Assembly (NCBI RefSeq): GCF_000336815.1
Contig: NZ_AOLG01000048.1
Location: forward strand, 1-64,000
Direction of reading: 5' to 3'
Length of the DNA stretch: 64,000 nucleotides
Origin: Haloferax prahovense DSM 18310
GTDB taxonomy: Archaea; Halobacteriota; Halobacteria; Halobacteriales; Haloferacaceae
Part shown: positions 46,141 to 53,904 of the stretch, piece by piece
How positions within the stretch are numbered: position 1 is the stretch's first letter
Layout: each line of letters starts with the position of its first letter
Notes under the pieces: model-generated
Database searches by the model: none
The model's input: only the letters and a program-made list of their open reading frames with translations
Told to the model about the DNA's origin: nothing
Program-made: the position numbers and the translations under genes

Positions 46141-47067
46141 TCACTCGTCGCTGTCGGCGTGGGCACGGACCCACAACTGGCCGATTCGGGAGAGGCGCGT
46201 CCGGTAGGACTTCCCGCGTTCTTCCTGTTCGATGTAGCCCTTGCCGCCGGGGCCGAGGCGGTCGACGTTGTAGATGACCTTCGACCGGAAGGAGTCGGTG
46301 TACTCCTCGTTCATCTCGCGGGCGAGCGCCTCCGCGAGTTCGGAGACCGAGCCGAACTCGCCGTGTTCGCCGAGTTTGAACAGGATGACCTCCTCGAACG
46401 GCTTGACGTTAGAGAAGGAGGCCACCGGGAGTTCGACGATGTGGCGGCCGTCTATCTGCTTCGCACCGATGGTCGTCCCGCGCTCGTCGAACTCCGACAG
46501 CAGGTCGGAGGTGGCGTCGAGGCGCTCGCGGATGCGGTCGGCGTCGATTTCGCCCGATTCGAGGAGGTCCGAAAGGAGCGCGCGCTCGGTCCGTAACTCC
46601 TCTGCGAGTTCGGTTTCGAGGTACTTCTCGGGGGCCGTGTAGTAGGTGTGGATGCGCTCGCGGTCGGCCTGTCGCTCGACCATGATGGAGTGGGCCGCGG
46701 TGGCGAACGCGAAGGAGACCGGCCGAGGCATCGCGCTCACGTTGACCCAGACCTCGCCGGGTTCGTCGTCGTCGCCGCGGAGTTCGTCGTCGGCGTCGAG
46801 TTCGGCGTTGATGAGGTCGTACGCCTGCTCGAACGCCGCGTCGTAGTCGTACACGTCGTCGACGATGACGCGCTCGGTCTCCGCGCCGAGGAGGTTCTCG
46901 AAGTCCTTGCCGAGTTTGCCCGAAAGGTTCCGCGAGTACTCGACGTTCGCCTCGCTCCCGACGGCCCCTTCGAGGAGGATGACGCGGTCCACGTCCAACT
47001 GATCGCGGATGAGCGGCGCGATGAGTCGGTCGTAGTCGAAGCCGACGGGAACGATGTGCGTCTGCAT
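46141..47067 (-). CDS. CARF-like/winged-helix regulator (DUF6293, HFX_2341 type)
   Basis: 308-residue predicted regulator. Residues 1-150 look like a CARF-type Rossmann domain: MQTHIVPVGFDYDRLIAPLI, DVDRVILLEG, and a second motif around NVSAMPRPVSFAFATAA (109-125). The C-terminus (about 222-305) is a winged helix. It belongs to the haloarchaeal HFX_2341/DUF6293 family; CARF domains in Csa3-type proteins bind cyclic oligonucleotides, so a second-messenger-responsive regulator is an inference, and no CRISPR genes are seen in this window. The ATG at 47067 is the family start; a longer frame to 47190 is an alternative. The start codon lies inside a 24-bp repeat. Confidence 0.8.
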   Translation of the reverse strand: MQTHIVPVGFDYDRLIAPLIRDQLDVDRVILLEGAVGSEANVEYSRNLSGKLGKDFENLLGAETERVIVDDVYDYDAAFEQAYDLINAELDADDELRGDDDEPGEVWVNVSAMPRPVSFAFATAAHSIMVERQADRERIHTYYTAPEKYLETELAEELRTERALLSDLLESGEIDADRIRERLDATSDLLSEFDERGTTIGAKQIDGRHIVELPVASFSNVKPFEEVILFKLGEHGEFGSVSELAEALAREMNEEYTDSFRSKVIYNVDRLGPGGKGYIEQEERGKSYRTRLSRIGQLWVRAHADSDE

Positions 47068-47081
47068 ACGTGGTACGTGGG
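47058..47081. repeat. 24-bp direct repeat, copy 1 (start of CARF-like gene)
   Basis: Begins GCGTCTGCATACGTGGTACG and is identical to 48601-48624. It covers the first ten coding bases of the CARF-like gene (46141-47067) and 14 bases upstream. On the minus strand the copies stay similar into the first codons (ATG CAG ACG C-C AT- GTT). Downstream of copy 1, in plus coordinates, is a TATA-like TTATAAAAAA at 47089-47098. Confidence 0.95.
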
Positions 47082-47154
47082 TACGGTGCTTATAAAAAAC
47101 ACCAGTTACCGTATCATTGAACCACACATCGAGGATGTGCGTCCCTCCGCCGTC

Positions 47155-47168
47155 TCGGATTTCGTGAG
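47155..47168. repeat. 14-bp direct repeat, copy 1
   Basis: TCGGATTTCGTGAG, identical to 49960-49973 and in the same orientation. On the gene-oriented minus strand it lies upstream of the 24-bp repeat in both places. A chance match is not excluded. Confidence 0.6.
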
Positions 47169-47332
47169 AAACGACGGGGGTGTGGGACATAGTAGTTTCG
47201 GGGGGTTGAGGAACAGGATTCAGATGAGTAGATAACGAAACCGGGGACGCCGGGAAAGGGAATAGTACAGGGACAGAATCGTTCTGGAATGTATTTTTAA
47301 TCTAAGGAATTGTGATGACAAACATACGAAAG

Positions 47333-48019
47333 ATGGACAGTCAACAATACCGCCACATTCTGTACTACTCCCCATCACACATTGAGCAACTCTTTGTCGA
47401 CAGGATTGGCGAAGAGACAGAGGTTGTAGAGGAAACAGAGACGAGATTCTCCCAGAGGTTGGTAGCTGGCCTGAATGTGCTGATAAATGGGAGCGTCGAA
47501 GGAAAGCACCAGACGCGAAAAAGCGTCATGAGATCAGTCAATCAAAGCGAGGAACACATACAGACTAAAAAGGTCGTCAATGATTTACTTCGAGATGAAA
47601 ACATTCCTCGAATCAAGGATATAAATTTGGATGACGTCTCCCCTCTCTATCGGTTTTCTTGTGAATGCCAAACTTTACCCATTGAGGAAGACGAGTTTAC
47701 CGACTCAAAATTACTGGAGGTGGTTGGGAAAGAAGGTAATATCACATTCAGGGGTGTTACTTCTTTAGAAAACTGGAGTTCGCTCAGTGACACGCTCATG
47801 TCTGTCAGAAACGAAATTCCGTATCCATTGAAAGGAATTGTCCAACTACGCGATGTGAACGAGCAGATGGTACGGGAAGTTGAGGACGGTTGGGAACTCG
47901 AACAGGCAGATTGTGATGTGAATTTCGTATTCATCTGCCAGTCAGACCAAGATGAGGTCCAGAAGTGGTGGAACAGAAGAGACTTGTTGGGGGAGTATCA
48001 CGAAAAGAAATCCAATTGA
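47333..48019 (+). CDS. Orphan protein in AT-rich island (228 aa)
   Basis: 228-residue soluble protein starting MDSQQYRHILYYSPSHIEQL. No domain identified with confidence; the opening strand-helix (HILYYSPSHIEQLFVDRI) recalls the N-terminus of DUF6414-type proteins, but this is weak. It has Lys/Asn/Ile-rich codon use and AT-rich bases unlike the chromosome, so it was probably transferred. Start: with the TATA-like TATTTTTAA at 47292-47300, ATG 47333 is better placed than GTG 47312 or ATG 47315. Its 3' end faces the membrane-protein gene with 16 bases between. Confidence 0.75.
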   Translation: MDSQQYRHILYYSPSHIEQLFVDRIGEETEVVEETETRFSQRLVAGLNVLINGSVEGKHQTRKSVMRSVNQSEEHIQTKKVVNDLLRDENIPRIKDINLDDVSPLYRFSCECQTLPIEEDEFTDSKLLEVVGKEGNITFRGVTSLENWSSLSDTLMSVRNEIPYPLKGIVQLRDVNEQMVREVEDGWELEQADCDVNFVFICQSDQDEVQKWWNRRDLLGEYHEKKSN

Positions 48020-48035
48020 GAATCTGATTTGGCAA

Positions 48036-48515
48036 CTACATTGGTGCAGGACCGGGAATTTTGACTTCATCAAGCCCGTCGTCGATGTCGACGTGAGGAT
48101 AGAGTTGTTTGACCGCGTGATTGAACCATACCCTCACATCAGACTGCATATACGCTTCTGCGAAGGCGTTGTTTCGCTCGAAGGATTCATCTCCTGACTG
48201 GTTCACAGCGGCCTGCAGATTGATTATATGACCATAGAAAGCAACGATTGCCTCTACTTCTTCATCAGAGAGTATCGTGAGGTCGTCAGCATTGTTTTCG
48301 TAGATGGTCTTTCGTAAGAACTGGCCTTCTGGACCGAATGTTCCAGCGAGATAGGGACGAACAGTCATCATCTCAGCCCATATCGCTCGACGAAGGTTAT
48401 CACGTTTCTTTCGCTTATTCCAACTCTCCCATACAATGTTAGCAGTAGCACCGAGGGTTGCGCCTATCAACGTGGCTGTGGCGAGAACTAACGTACTCCA
48501 CTGGAGAGTAATCAT
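48036..48515 (-). CDS. Orphan single-TM protein in AT-rich island (159 aa)
   Basis: 159-residue protein with one N-terminal membrane helix (about residues 6-28, STLVLATATLIGATLGATAN) followed by a basic KRKKR stop-transfer and a soluble helical domain (EEVEAIVAFYGHIINLQAAV). No family recognised. An anchored cytoplasmic effector or toxin is conceivable but unproven. AT-rich with foreign codon use. A CTTTTCA TATA element about 27-32 bases upstream fits a leaderless mRNA. Copy 2 of the 24-bp repeat lies 86 bases upstream, in the same orientation as at the CARF-like gene. Confidence 0.75.
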   Translation of the reverse strand: MITLQWSTLVLATATLIGATLGATANIVWESWNKRKKRDNLRRAIWAEMMTVRPYLAGTFGPEGQFLRKTIYENNADDLTILSDEEVEAIVAFYGHIINLQAAVNQSGDESFERNNAFAEAYMQSDVRVWFNHAVKQLYPHVDIDDGLDEVKIPGPAPM

Positions 48516-48600
48516 TGATTTATGGACATTTGACGGGTTTGAAAAGACTTGGAAGTCTTTGGCGTCAATACGACATTTCCGTACTACCCTGAAACAATGC

Positions 48601-48624
48601 GCGTCTGCATACGTGGTACGTGGG
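48601..48624. repeat. 24-bp direct repeat, copy 2 (beside TnpB element right end)
   Basis: Identical to 47058-47081. On the minus strand the sequence continues ATG CAG ACG CGC ATT GTT TCA GGG TAG, a start like that of the CARF-like gene which stops after eight codons, so it may be a decayed duplicate. Directly on its right are the TnpB element's end sequences. Confidence 0.95.
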
Positions 48625-48720
48625 CGGGGTTGGTTGTAAGCTACCACGTCCTCCAAGACGTGTCATTCAGCGTGGGATCCCGTTCTAACTGCTCATGCAG
48701 TAGGCGAATACTCACCGTTC
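48625..48720 (-). ncRNA. Probable reRNA (omegaRNA) overlapping the tnpB 3' end
   Basis: In TnpB systems the guide RNA is read from the 3' end of tnpB into the right end of the element and into flanking DNA. Here the tnpB stop at 48693 is followed by conserved-looking sequence and a 6-bp hairpin (CACGTC/GACGTG, 48645-48662). Any guide would come from the bases beyond the right end. The exact RNA ends cannot be read from sequence. Confidence 0.5.
48645..48662. repeat. Right-end hairpin of the TnpB element
   Basis: Perfect 6-bp inverted repeat CACGTC...GACGTG around a 6-base loop. Such subterminal hairpins are recognised by TnpA of the IS200/IS605 family and also form part of the guide-RNA scaffold. 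Confidence 0.7.
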
Positions 48721-49922
48721 ACGTTCAGCATCCCGCTGTTCAAGCGCACGCCTACGGGTGCGCCTCCACGGCCAGACTTTTGCTGGTCACGGAGATACTT
48801 CAGACCGATATTCTTCGCTGCGTTGTAATCCGCGTGAACATCGTAGCCGCATTTCAGACAACTGAACTCGTCCTGACCCCTCTTGCGTGGACGATTATCC
48901 TTGTGGGTAAACCCACACTTCGAGCAACGCTGACTCGTGTACGCCGGATTGATCTGTTTTACCACAAGCCCCTCCGACTCGGCCTTGTACGTAACATACT
49001 CGAACAAACGGTGGAACACCCACTTGTGAACTGCCTTCGTGTGCGGTAGGCGTTCCCGGAGTCCTTTGAGTTGCTCGAACACGATGTGCGTACACTCGTT
49101 CTCCAGAGCAACCTCTACGAGTTCGTTTGAGATAGTATGGAGCACCTGCTCGAAGCGCCTGGTTTGCTTTCGACCGACTCGCTGGACATTCTCGTGTGCC
49201 CATCGAGTCCCAGTCTGTTGAAACGAACTACGACGCTTCTCGTACTCTCGGTGCCAGTGGTTGAGTTCGCCGCCGCTCCAGAATTGGCCAGTTGAGGTGG
49301 TTGCGATGTTTGTGATACCGAGGTCAACACCAAGGACGGAGACGTGCTTGGCATCGGCTGTGTCGGTGTCATCGTTCTCCACGGCGGGCTTTGTCCGCAC
49401 ATGAAGGTAGAAACAGTCCTCAACCTCATCGTAATGGAGTGTAGCTCCTTTTACGTCGTAGTCGTCGTTGAACAAGTACTCCGAGTGTGGCGTGTCACGC
49501 TTTTCGTCGGGTAGGAGGAACTCTGCGGTCACTCGCCCATCGATAGTGGCGAGTGTGGCGTGGTCGTTGTTCACGGTGAAGGTTCGGGCGTCGTAGCTAG
49601 CGAACCGTGATGTGAAGTGTGGCTTCGAGGCATTCTTGTCTGCCTTCCAGCGTTCAACGATGCCTTTGACGGCTTCGGCGGCGCGGTTTCGTGCGGCTTG
49701 CACGAGGTTGGACGGGAGCGGCGAATCGTCTCGAACGTCGTAGTAGGTAAGGTCGTGAAGTTTCTGTTTACTGGTGATCTTCCAGTCAGGTTCCCACGCT
49801 ACGTCTACAACGTAGTTAGCGGCGTCAAGGAAGTGGTCGATTGTCTGGTGGAGAAGATCAGCGGCACTCTCGCCCACATCGAGTTTGATGGGTACGGTTC
49901 GAGTGCTTGAGTCGTCCACCAT
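48693..49922 (-). CDS. tnpB: TnpB RNA-guided nuclease
   Basis: 409-residue TnpB with a full RuvC-like active site: Asp200 (LGVDLGITNIA), Glu283 (HIVFEQLKGL) and Asp365 (DVHADYNAAKNI), plus a zinc finger with Cys333, Cys336, Cys355 and Cys358. The N-terminal helical part (WED/REC-type) is about 190 residues. TnpB uses an RNA copied from the element's right end to cut matching DNA beside a short motif and so helps the element persist. Nothing is broken. GC content is lower than in neighbours, in line with mobile DNA. Confidence 0.95.
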   Translation of the reverse strand: MVDDSSTRTVPIKLDVGESAADLLHQTIDHFLDAANYVVDVAWEPDWKITSKQKLHDLTYYDVRDDSPLPSNLVQAARNRAAEAVKGIVERWKADKNASKPHFTSRFASYDARTFTVNNDHATLATIDGRVTAEFLLPDEKRDTPHSEYLFNDDYDVKGATLHYDEVEDCFYLHVRTKPAVENDDTDTADAKHVSVLGVDLGITNIATTSTGQFWSGGELNHWHREYEKRRSSFQQTGTRWAHENVQRVGRKQTRRFEQVLHTISNELVEVALENECTHIVFEQLKGLRERLPHTKAVHKWVFHRLFEYVTYKAESEGLVVKQINPAYTSQRCSKCGFTHKDNRPRKRGQDEFSCLKCGYDVHADYNAAKNIGLKYLRDQQKSGRGGAPVGVRLNSGMLNVNGEYSPTA

Positions 49923-50087
49923 CTGTATTTCATATGTAGACGAATGTATTTATATTAGTTCGGATTTCGTGAGGATATCGACCTGCTATCGAGGATAGTT
50001 TGTGTAGTGGGTTGCCAGCTTTCTCCCGCGCCTAAGTTGTGGGATCTGCCTTGCAGTCATAATGAATCCGACCAACTGACCCGACTG
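49923..50087. other. Left end of TnpB element and spacer
   Basis: The tnpB promoter region is AT-rich with TATTTATATTAG. The second copy of the 14-bp repeat is at 49960-49973. From about 49974 the sequence returns to mixed composition up to the MOT1 stop at 50088. No further gene is visible. Confidence 0.5.
49960..49973. repeat. 14-bp direct repeat, copy 2
   Basis: TCGGATTTCGTGAG, identical to 47155-47168. It sits just outside the inferred left end of the TnpB element. Confidence 0.6.
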
Positions 50088-51212
50088 TCACTCCCCGTCC
50101 CACACCGCTCGGCCCCACCGCTCCCACACCAGCCACGCCGCAACCCCACCGACGAACGCGACACCCAGATTCACGACGACGCCCACGAGGCCGATAGCGA
50201 CCACGAGGGCGTAGCCGTCCGCGCGGGTCAGGCTGGTCAGGCTCGTCCGCGCCAGTTGCAGGCCGATAATCGCCAAGACAACGCCGAGCATGGCGACGGG
50301 GTAGGCGGCGACCACGTCCACGGCGAACAGGGCGACGAGGACGTAGCCGACGCCGAGAATCACGTTCGCGCCGGCGGTCCGCGCGCCGAAGGCGTACTTG
50401 CCGGCGACGCCGCCGCTGCCGTGGCACATCGGAAAGCCGCCGAGAGGGACCGCGAGGAGGTTCATCGCGCCCATGCTGGTGGCGAGTTCGTCGGCGGAGA
50501 CGTCGCGGTCGAAGTAGTCCGCGAGCAGGACCGACGTGGCGAGCGCGGCGTTGCCGACGGTCATCGCCAACTGGGCGACTGCGGCCTCCGCGACGGAGAA
50601 CGAGAGGTTGTCGAGCGAGAGCAGCCGGGCGTCGCCGACCGACGGGACCGCGAGCGACAGGTGTCCCACGTCGACGACGGCGACCGCGCCGCCGACCGCG
50701 AGGACGGCGAGGGCGCTCAGGTTCGAGCGCTTGGTGAGGAGGGCGACGGCGGCGACGGCGACCGCGAGGCCGGCGAGCGGGAGGTCGCCCGCGCCGAGTT
50801 CGAGCCCGGTCGACAGGAGGACGAGCGCGACGCCGAACTGGACGCCGCGGACGACCGGCGCGCCGATGTAGCGGCTTACGCGGTCGAGCGAGCGAGTCCG
50901 ACCGATAGCGAGGAGAACGACGCCGAGGCCGAACCCGGCGAGGAGCGCCTCGCCGGTCGTAACCGTCTCGGCGAGGACGAGCGCGGCCAGCGCCTTCATC
51001 GGTTCGACCGACAGCGGGGCCGCGTAGTACAGCCCCCAGACGACTTGAAACACGCCGAACCAGACGAGCACGACGGCCAGCGAGAGGTCGGTCAGGCGGG
51101 CGACGGCGACGACGATAGGGAGGACCGTAACCGAATCTCCCACCGCGCCGGTGAACTCGTGCCACGAGAAGTCCACCGCGAGCTCGTCGCCGTACGGGAA
51201 CGAAACACCCAT
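50088..51212 (-). CDS. MOT1-type molybdate/sulfate transporter
   Basis: 374-residue membrane protein with ten or more hydrophobic helices and the two signatures of the MOT1-type oxyanion family: SVEPMKALAAL in the N-terminal half and GGFPMCHGSGGVAGKYAFGA in the C-terminal half. It probably takes up molybdate or sulfate. It lies in the chromosome after the mobile block, in GC-rich sequence. Start at ATG 51212. Confidence 0.85.
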   Translation of the reverse strand: MGVSFPYGDELAVDFSWHEFTGAVGDSVTVLPIVVAVARLTDLSLAVVLVWFGVFQVVWGLYYAAPLSVEPMKALAALVLAETVTTGEALLAGFGLGVVLLAIGRTRSLDRVSRYIGAPVVRGVQFGVALVLLSTGLELGAGDLPLAGLAVAVAAVALLTKRSNLSALAVLAVGGAVAVVDVGHLSLAVPSVGDARLLSLDNLSFSVAEAAVAQLAMTVGNAALATSVLLADYFDRDVSADELATSMGAMNLLAVPLGGFPMCHGSGGVAGKYAFGARTAGANVILGVGYVLVALFAVDVVAAYPVAMLGVVLAIIGLQLARTSLTSLTRADGYALVVAIGLVGVVVNLGVAFVGGVAAWLVWERWGRAVWDGE

Positions 51213-51330
51213 CGGAGGGTGATTCCGCGCCGACGGGGAAATGTATTTGCGTAATCGTAAGCCGGAACCGTCATCGGTCAGCGAAACTGAAATAAGTTAC
51301 GTCGATTCCCGCAGGCGTCGACCCCGACGC

Positions 51331-51714
51331 TCACTCGAACGTCGAGAGGTCGAAGTGGACGCCGCCGCGGAGGTAATCGATGCCCATGAACAGCATCACG
51401 GGGGCGAGCAGGAGCGCGGACAGCCCGCCGAAGTAGGGGTCGCCGCGGGCGTCGAGGACGGACGACAGGCCGTTGGCGAGCACGGCCAACCCGAAGCAGA
51501 CGTAGCCCGCGCCCGCGACGACGTGCCACCGGAGCGTCGTCGACCCGAGAGCGACCGATTCGCGGATGCCGGCGACGACCAACAGCACGCCGGCGGCGGT
51601 AAACAGCGCGAACCGGGCGAACGAAACCGGGTGAGCGGGCGCGCCGAGAAGCACGAGGCCGACGGCGATGAGCAGGTCGAACACCCCGACGACGGCGAGA
51701 AATCGGCGGTCCAT
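51331..51714 (-). CDS. Small membrane protein (127 aa)
   Basis: 127-residue protein with four membrane helices (VVGVFDLLIAVGLVLLGA; RFALFTAAGVLLVVAGIRES; VAGAGYVCFGLAVLANGLSS; GGLSALLLAPVMLFMGIDYL). No known domain. ATG at 51714; the longer frame adds basic residues typical of shadow frames. Same strand as the MOT1 transporter, with 118 bases between. Confidence 0.75.
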   Translation of the reverse strand: MDRRFLAVVGVFDLLIAVGLVLLGAPAHPVSFARFALFTAAGVLLVVAGIRESVALGSTTLRWHVVAGAGYVCFGLAVLANGLSSVLDARGDPYFGGLSALLLAPVMLFMGIDYLRGGVHFDLSTFE

Positions 51715-51789
51715 GTGCCACCGTCTCGGCGGGGATATGAAAATCTGACTACAGCTTCGTGGACGGCCGGCGGCGAACGCGACGACCAC

Positions 51790-52356
51790 TCACCGCGTCG
51801 CCGACAGGTCGGCCGACTCGACGACGGTTGCGAACTCCCGGTTCAGGTGCGCCAGCGCGGTACGGTGCATCTCGTCGGCCGAAAAGCGCTCGCCGTCGTG
51901 GCCTTCTCGGTCGAACGTCGCGGTCGCGTCCGCGGGGAGGTACACGTCGAAGCCGAGGTTCTCGGCCATCCGCGTCGTCGTCGAGACGCAGTGGTCGGTC
52001 GTGAGACCGCAGACGACGAGCGTCGAGCGGTCGCGCTCGCGGAGCCACGCTTCGAGGTCGGTGCCGATGAAGCCGCTGTTGACGCGCTTCGTGAACACCG
52101 GTTCGCCGTCGTCGGGTTCGGCCTCGGGCTTCCACGCGAAGCCCTCGCCGTCGCGCCGGAGCGGCGAGTCGGGTTCGGTGGAGTCGTGGCGGACGTGGAC
52201 GACCGGGCGGTCGGCCGCGCGCCACGCCGCGAGCAGGTCGGCGACGCGCGCTTCCATCTCCGGGTTGTTGCGGTCGCCCCACGCCGGGTCGTCGAAGCCG
52301 ACCTGCATGTCGATACAGACGAGAACGGCGTCGTCGGGGAGGTCGGCGGCGGTCAT
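51790..52356 (-). CDS. Isochorismatase-family cysteine hydrolase
   Basis: 188-residue cysteine hydrolase. The catalytic triad is visible: Asp16 in [12 protein letters not shown], the Lys in [12 protein letters not shown] and the Cys in [13 protein letters not shown]. The family hydrolyses isochorismate, nicotinamide or other amides; substrate unclear. It ends 75 bases upstream of the next minus-strand gene's start. The YqcI/YcgG gene lies just upstream on the same strand with 28 bases between, so they may be co-transcribed. Confidence 0.9.
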   Translation of the reverse strand: MTAADLPDDAVLVCIDMQVGFDDPAWGDRNNPEMEARVADLLAAWRAADRPVVHVRHDSTEPDSPLRRDGEGFAWKPEAEPDDGEPVFTKRVNSGFIGTDLEAWLRERDRSTLVVCGLTTDHCVSTTTRMAENLGFDVYLPADATATFDREGHDGERFSADEMHRTALAHLNREFATVVESADLSATR

Positions 52357-52384
52357 CGGCCGGCCCTCGAATTAGCGGCCGTCA

Positions 52385-53182
52385 TCAGTCGTCCGCCGGG
52401 GCCATCGGCACCTTCGGGTGCTCGCGCGTGATGCGAATCGGGCACTCGTCGGGCGCTTGCGACTCGTCGGAAGAGAACATGTACTGCGGCCACTCACGGT
52501 CGCCCTCGACGCCCCAGTCGCCGAGGTCGGCGTGGGGGCAGACCCCGTCGTACTCCTCGATGCGGTTCTGGATGACCTCGCGGGCCTTCTGGCCGGCCTC
52601 GGTGTCGGCGGTGATGCCGTCGAACAGCGCGCGCGGCTGGAAGGTGATTTCGAGGCCCCACGGGCAGTAGCGGCTGACGCGCTCGTCGTAGAACGGCGCG
52701 CGGGTCGTCGGGAACATCGGTTCGCCGCCGAAGGAGAACTCCCATTTCGGGTCGTCGGGGTCGGTCGGGATGTCCGCCGGCCACGGCTCGGGGTCGTTGA
52801 CGTGGAGGAACTGGAGGACGTGCCAGAGGTGTTCGTGGTAGTCGGCCTCGGTGAGGTCCTCCGCCGGCGGCTTGAAGAACGCGACGAGCGAGCACGCCTC
52901 GGAGTAGTCCGGGTACACGTCGAGGTATTCGAGGAGCGTGTCGCGGAGCGCCAACAGCGCGTCCTTGTCTGTCATCGAATCCACGAAAGTGTAGAGGGCG
53001 TCGCCGTTGCGCTCGGACTCGATGCCGAAGTAACACGGGAACGGCGCGCCGTCGCGGTCGCCGAGCATCGTCTCGCGGAACGTCTCGTAGTGTTTTCTCG
53101 CCCAGTCGGGGAGGTCGCCGTCGTCGAGGCGGCGGCGGAGCACGTCCTGCTCCATGAGCACTTGGTGGCCCGACTCGTTCAT
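52385..53182 (-). CDS. YqcI/YcgG family protein
   Basis: 265-residue protein of the YqcI/YcgG family, with conserved segments PFPCYFGIESERNGDALYTF, LVAFFKPPAEDLTEADYHEH and CPWGLEITFQPRALFDGI. The bacterial relatives are metal-dependent-oxygenase-like proteins of unclear activity; some act on Nε-hydroxy or nitrosyl compounds. Start ATG at 53182 (MNESGHQ); another Met is three codons upstream. Operon with the isochorismatase-type gene is likely. Confidence 0.82.
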   Translation of the reverse strand: MNESGHQVLMEQDVLRRRLDDGDLPDWARKHYETFRETMLGDRDGAPFPCYFGIESERNGDALYTFVDSMTDKDALLALRDTLLEYLDVYPDYSEACSLVAFFKPPAEDLTEADYHEHLWHVLQFLHVNDPEPWPADIPTDPDDPKWEFSFGGEPMFPTTRAPFYDERVSRYCPWGLEITFQPRALFDGITADTEAGQKAREVIQNRIEEYDGVCPHADLGDWGVEGDREWPQYMFSSDESQAPDECPIRITREHPKVPMAPADD

Positions 53183-53298
53183 GCGCGCCAATTGGATTCA
53201 GCGGCTTTGAGGGTTCGGGTTCGGGGGGCGAACACGACCCTCGAAACCGCGGGTGACGACCCTTGTCGCCATCCGCGAAGCCGCCGTCGTCTCCGCCC

Positions 53299-53796
53299 TC
53301 AGAGCGGGCGGTCGAGTTTCAGGTACCGCGTCTCGTATCCCATCGACTCGTAACACGACCGGGCGGCGTCGTTGTCGGCGTGGACGCTCAGCGCGGCCCG
53401 TTCGCACCCGCGGTCGCGGCCCCACTCGTGGGCCCGTTCGAGGAGTTCCGTGCCGACGCCCTCGCCCCGCGCCGCGGGCGCGACGTAGAGGTCTTTCACC
53501 TTGGCGACCGACCCGCGGGCGAACACCGGCGGGGAGTCGGCGTCCGCGACCGTGACGTAGCCCCGGAGCGACCGCTCGGCGGAGTCCGACTCCTCCGCGG
53601 CCGCGACGGCGACGAACGTCCGGGTGTTCTCGGCTTCCACCTGCTCGGACCGGTAGTCGAGCGCCTCGGCCCGCACGTCCACGTCCTCGGCCAGCGCGTC
53701 GTAGTCGTCGATGTCGCCCATCTCCTCGGCGAACGGGAGCCACAGGTCGTCAACCAGCGCGTCCACCTCGTCGGCCTGAAGCGGTCGAATCTGCAT
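53299..53796 (-). CDS. GNAT family N-acetyltransferase
   Basis: 165-residue GNAT with motif A VKDLYVAPAARGEGVGTELL (Q/RxxGxG/A acetyl-CoA loop) and the C-terminal ARSCYESMGYETRY. Substrate unknown. ATG at 53796. It is on the minus strand between the YqcI and amphi-Trp genes with about 110-base spacers each side. Confidence 0.93.
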   Translation of the reverse strand: MQIRPLQADEVDALVDDLWLPFAEEMGDIDDYDALAEDVDVRAEALDYRSEQVEAENTRTFVAVAAAEESDSAERSLRGYVTVADADSPPVFARGSVAKVKDLYVAPAARGEGVGTELLERAHEWGRDRGCERAALSVHADNDAARSCYESMGYETRYLKLDRPL

Positions 53797-53904
53797 GAGT
53801 CACCGACGACTCGTGGGAATGTCAAAAGGGTAACTGTGTTGAGCGTTCGGGACGATTCGTCGCGCCGGCCACACTCGAATCGGGGCACGACCGGCGCGCC
53901 CGGC

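Larger units (their letters stand above)
48625..49959 (-). mobile_element. IS200/IS605-group (IS1341-type) TnpB element
   Basis: Element carrying a tnpB gene but no tnpA, inserted in the AT-richer block. The right end has the hairpin at 48645-48662; the left end is AT-rich with TATA-like TTATATTAG before the tnpB start. Exact ends are uncertain by some 10-20 bases and no target duplication is expected for this group. Probably mobilised in trans by a TnpA elsewhere. Confidence 0.7.

Noticed and set aside
46141-47190. Longer start for the CARF-like gene (ATG at 47190)
   Set aside because: The family begins at MQTHIVPVGF, and the region upstream holds a TATA-like element and the repeat; kept only as an alternative.
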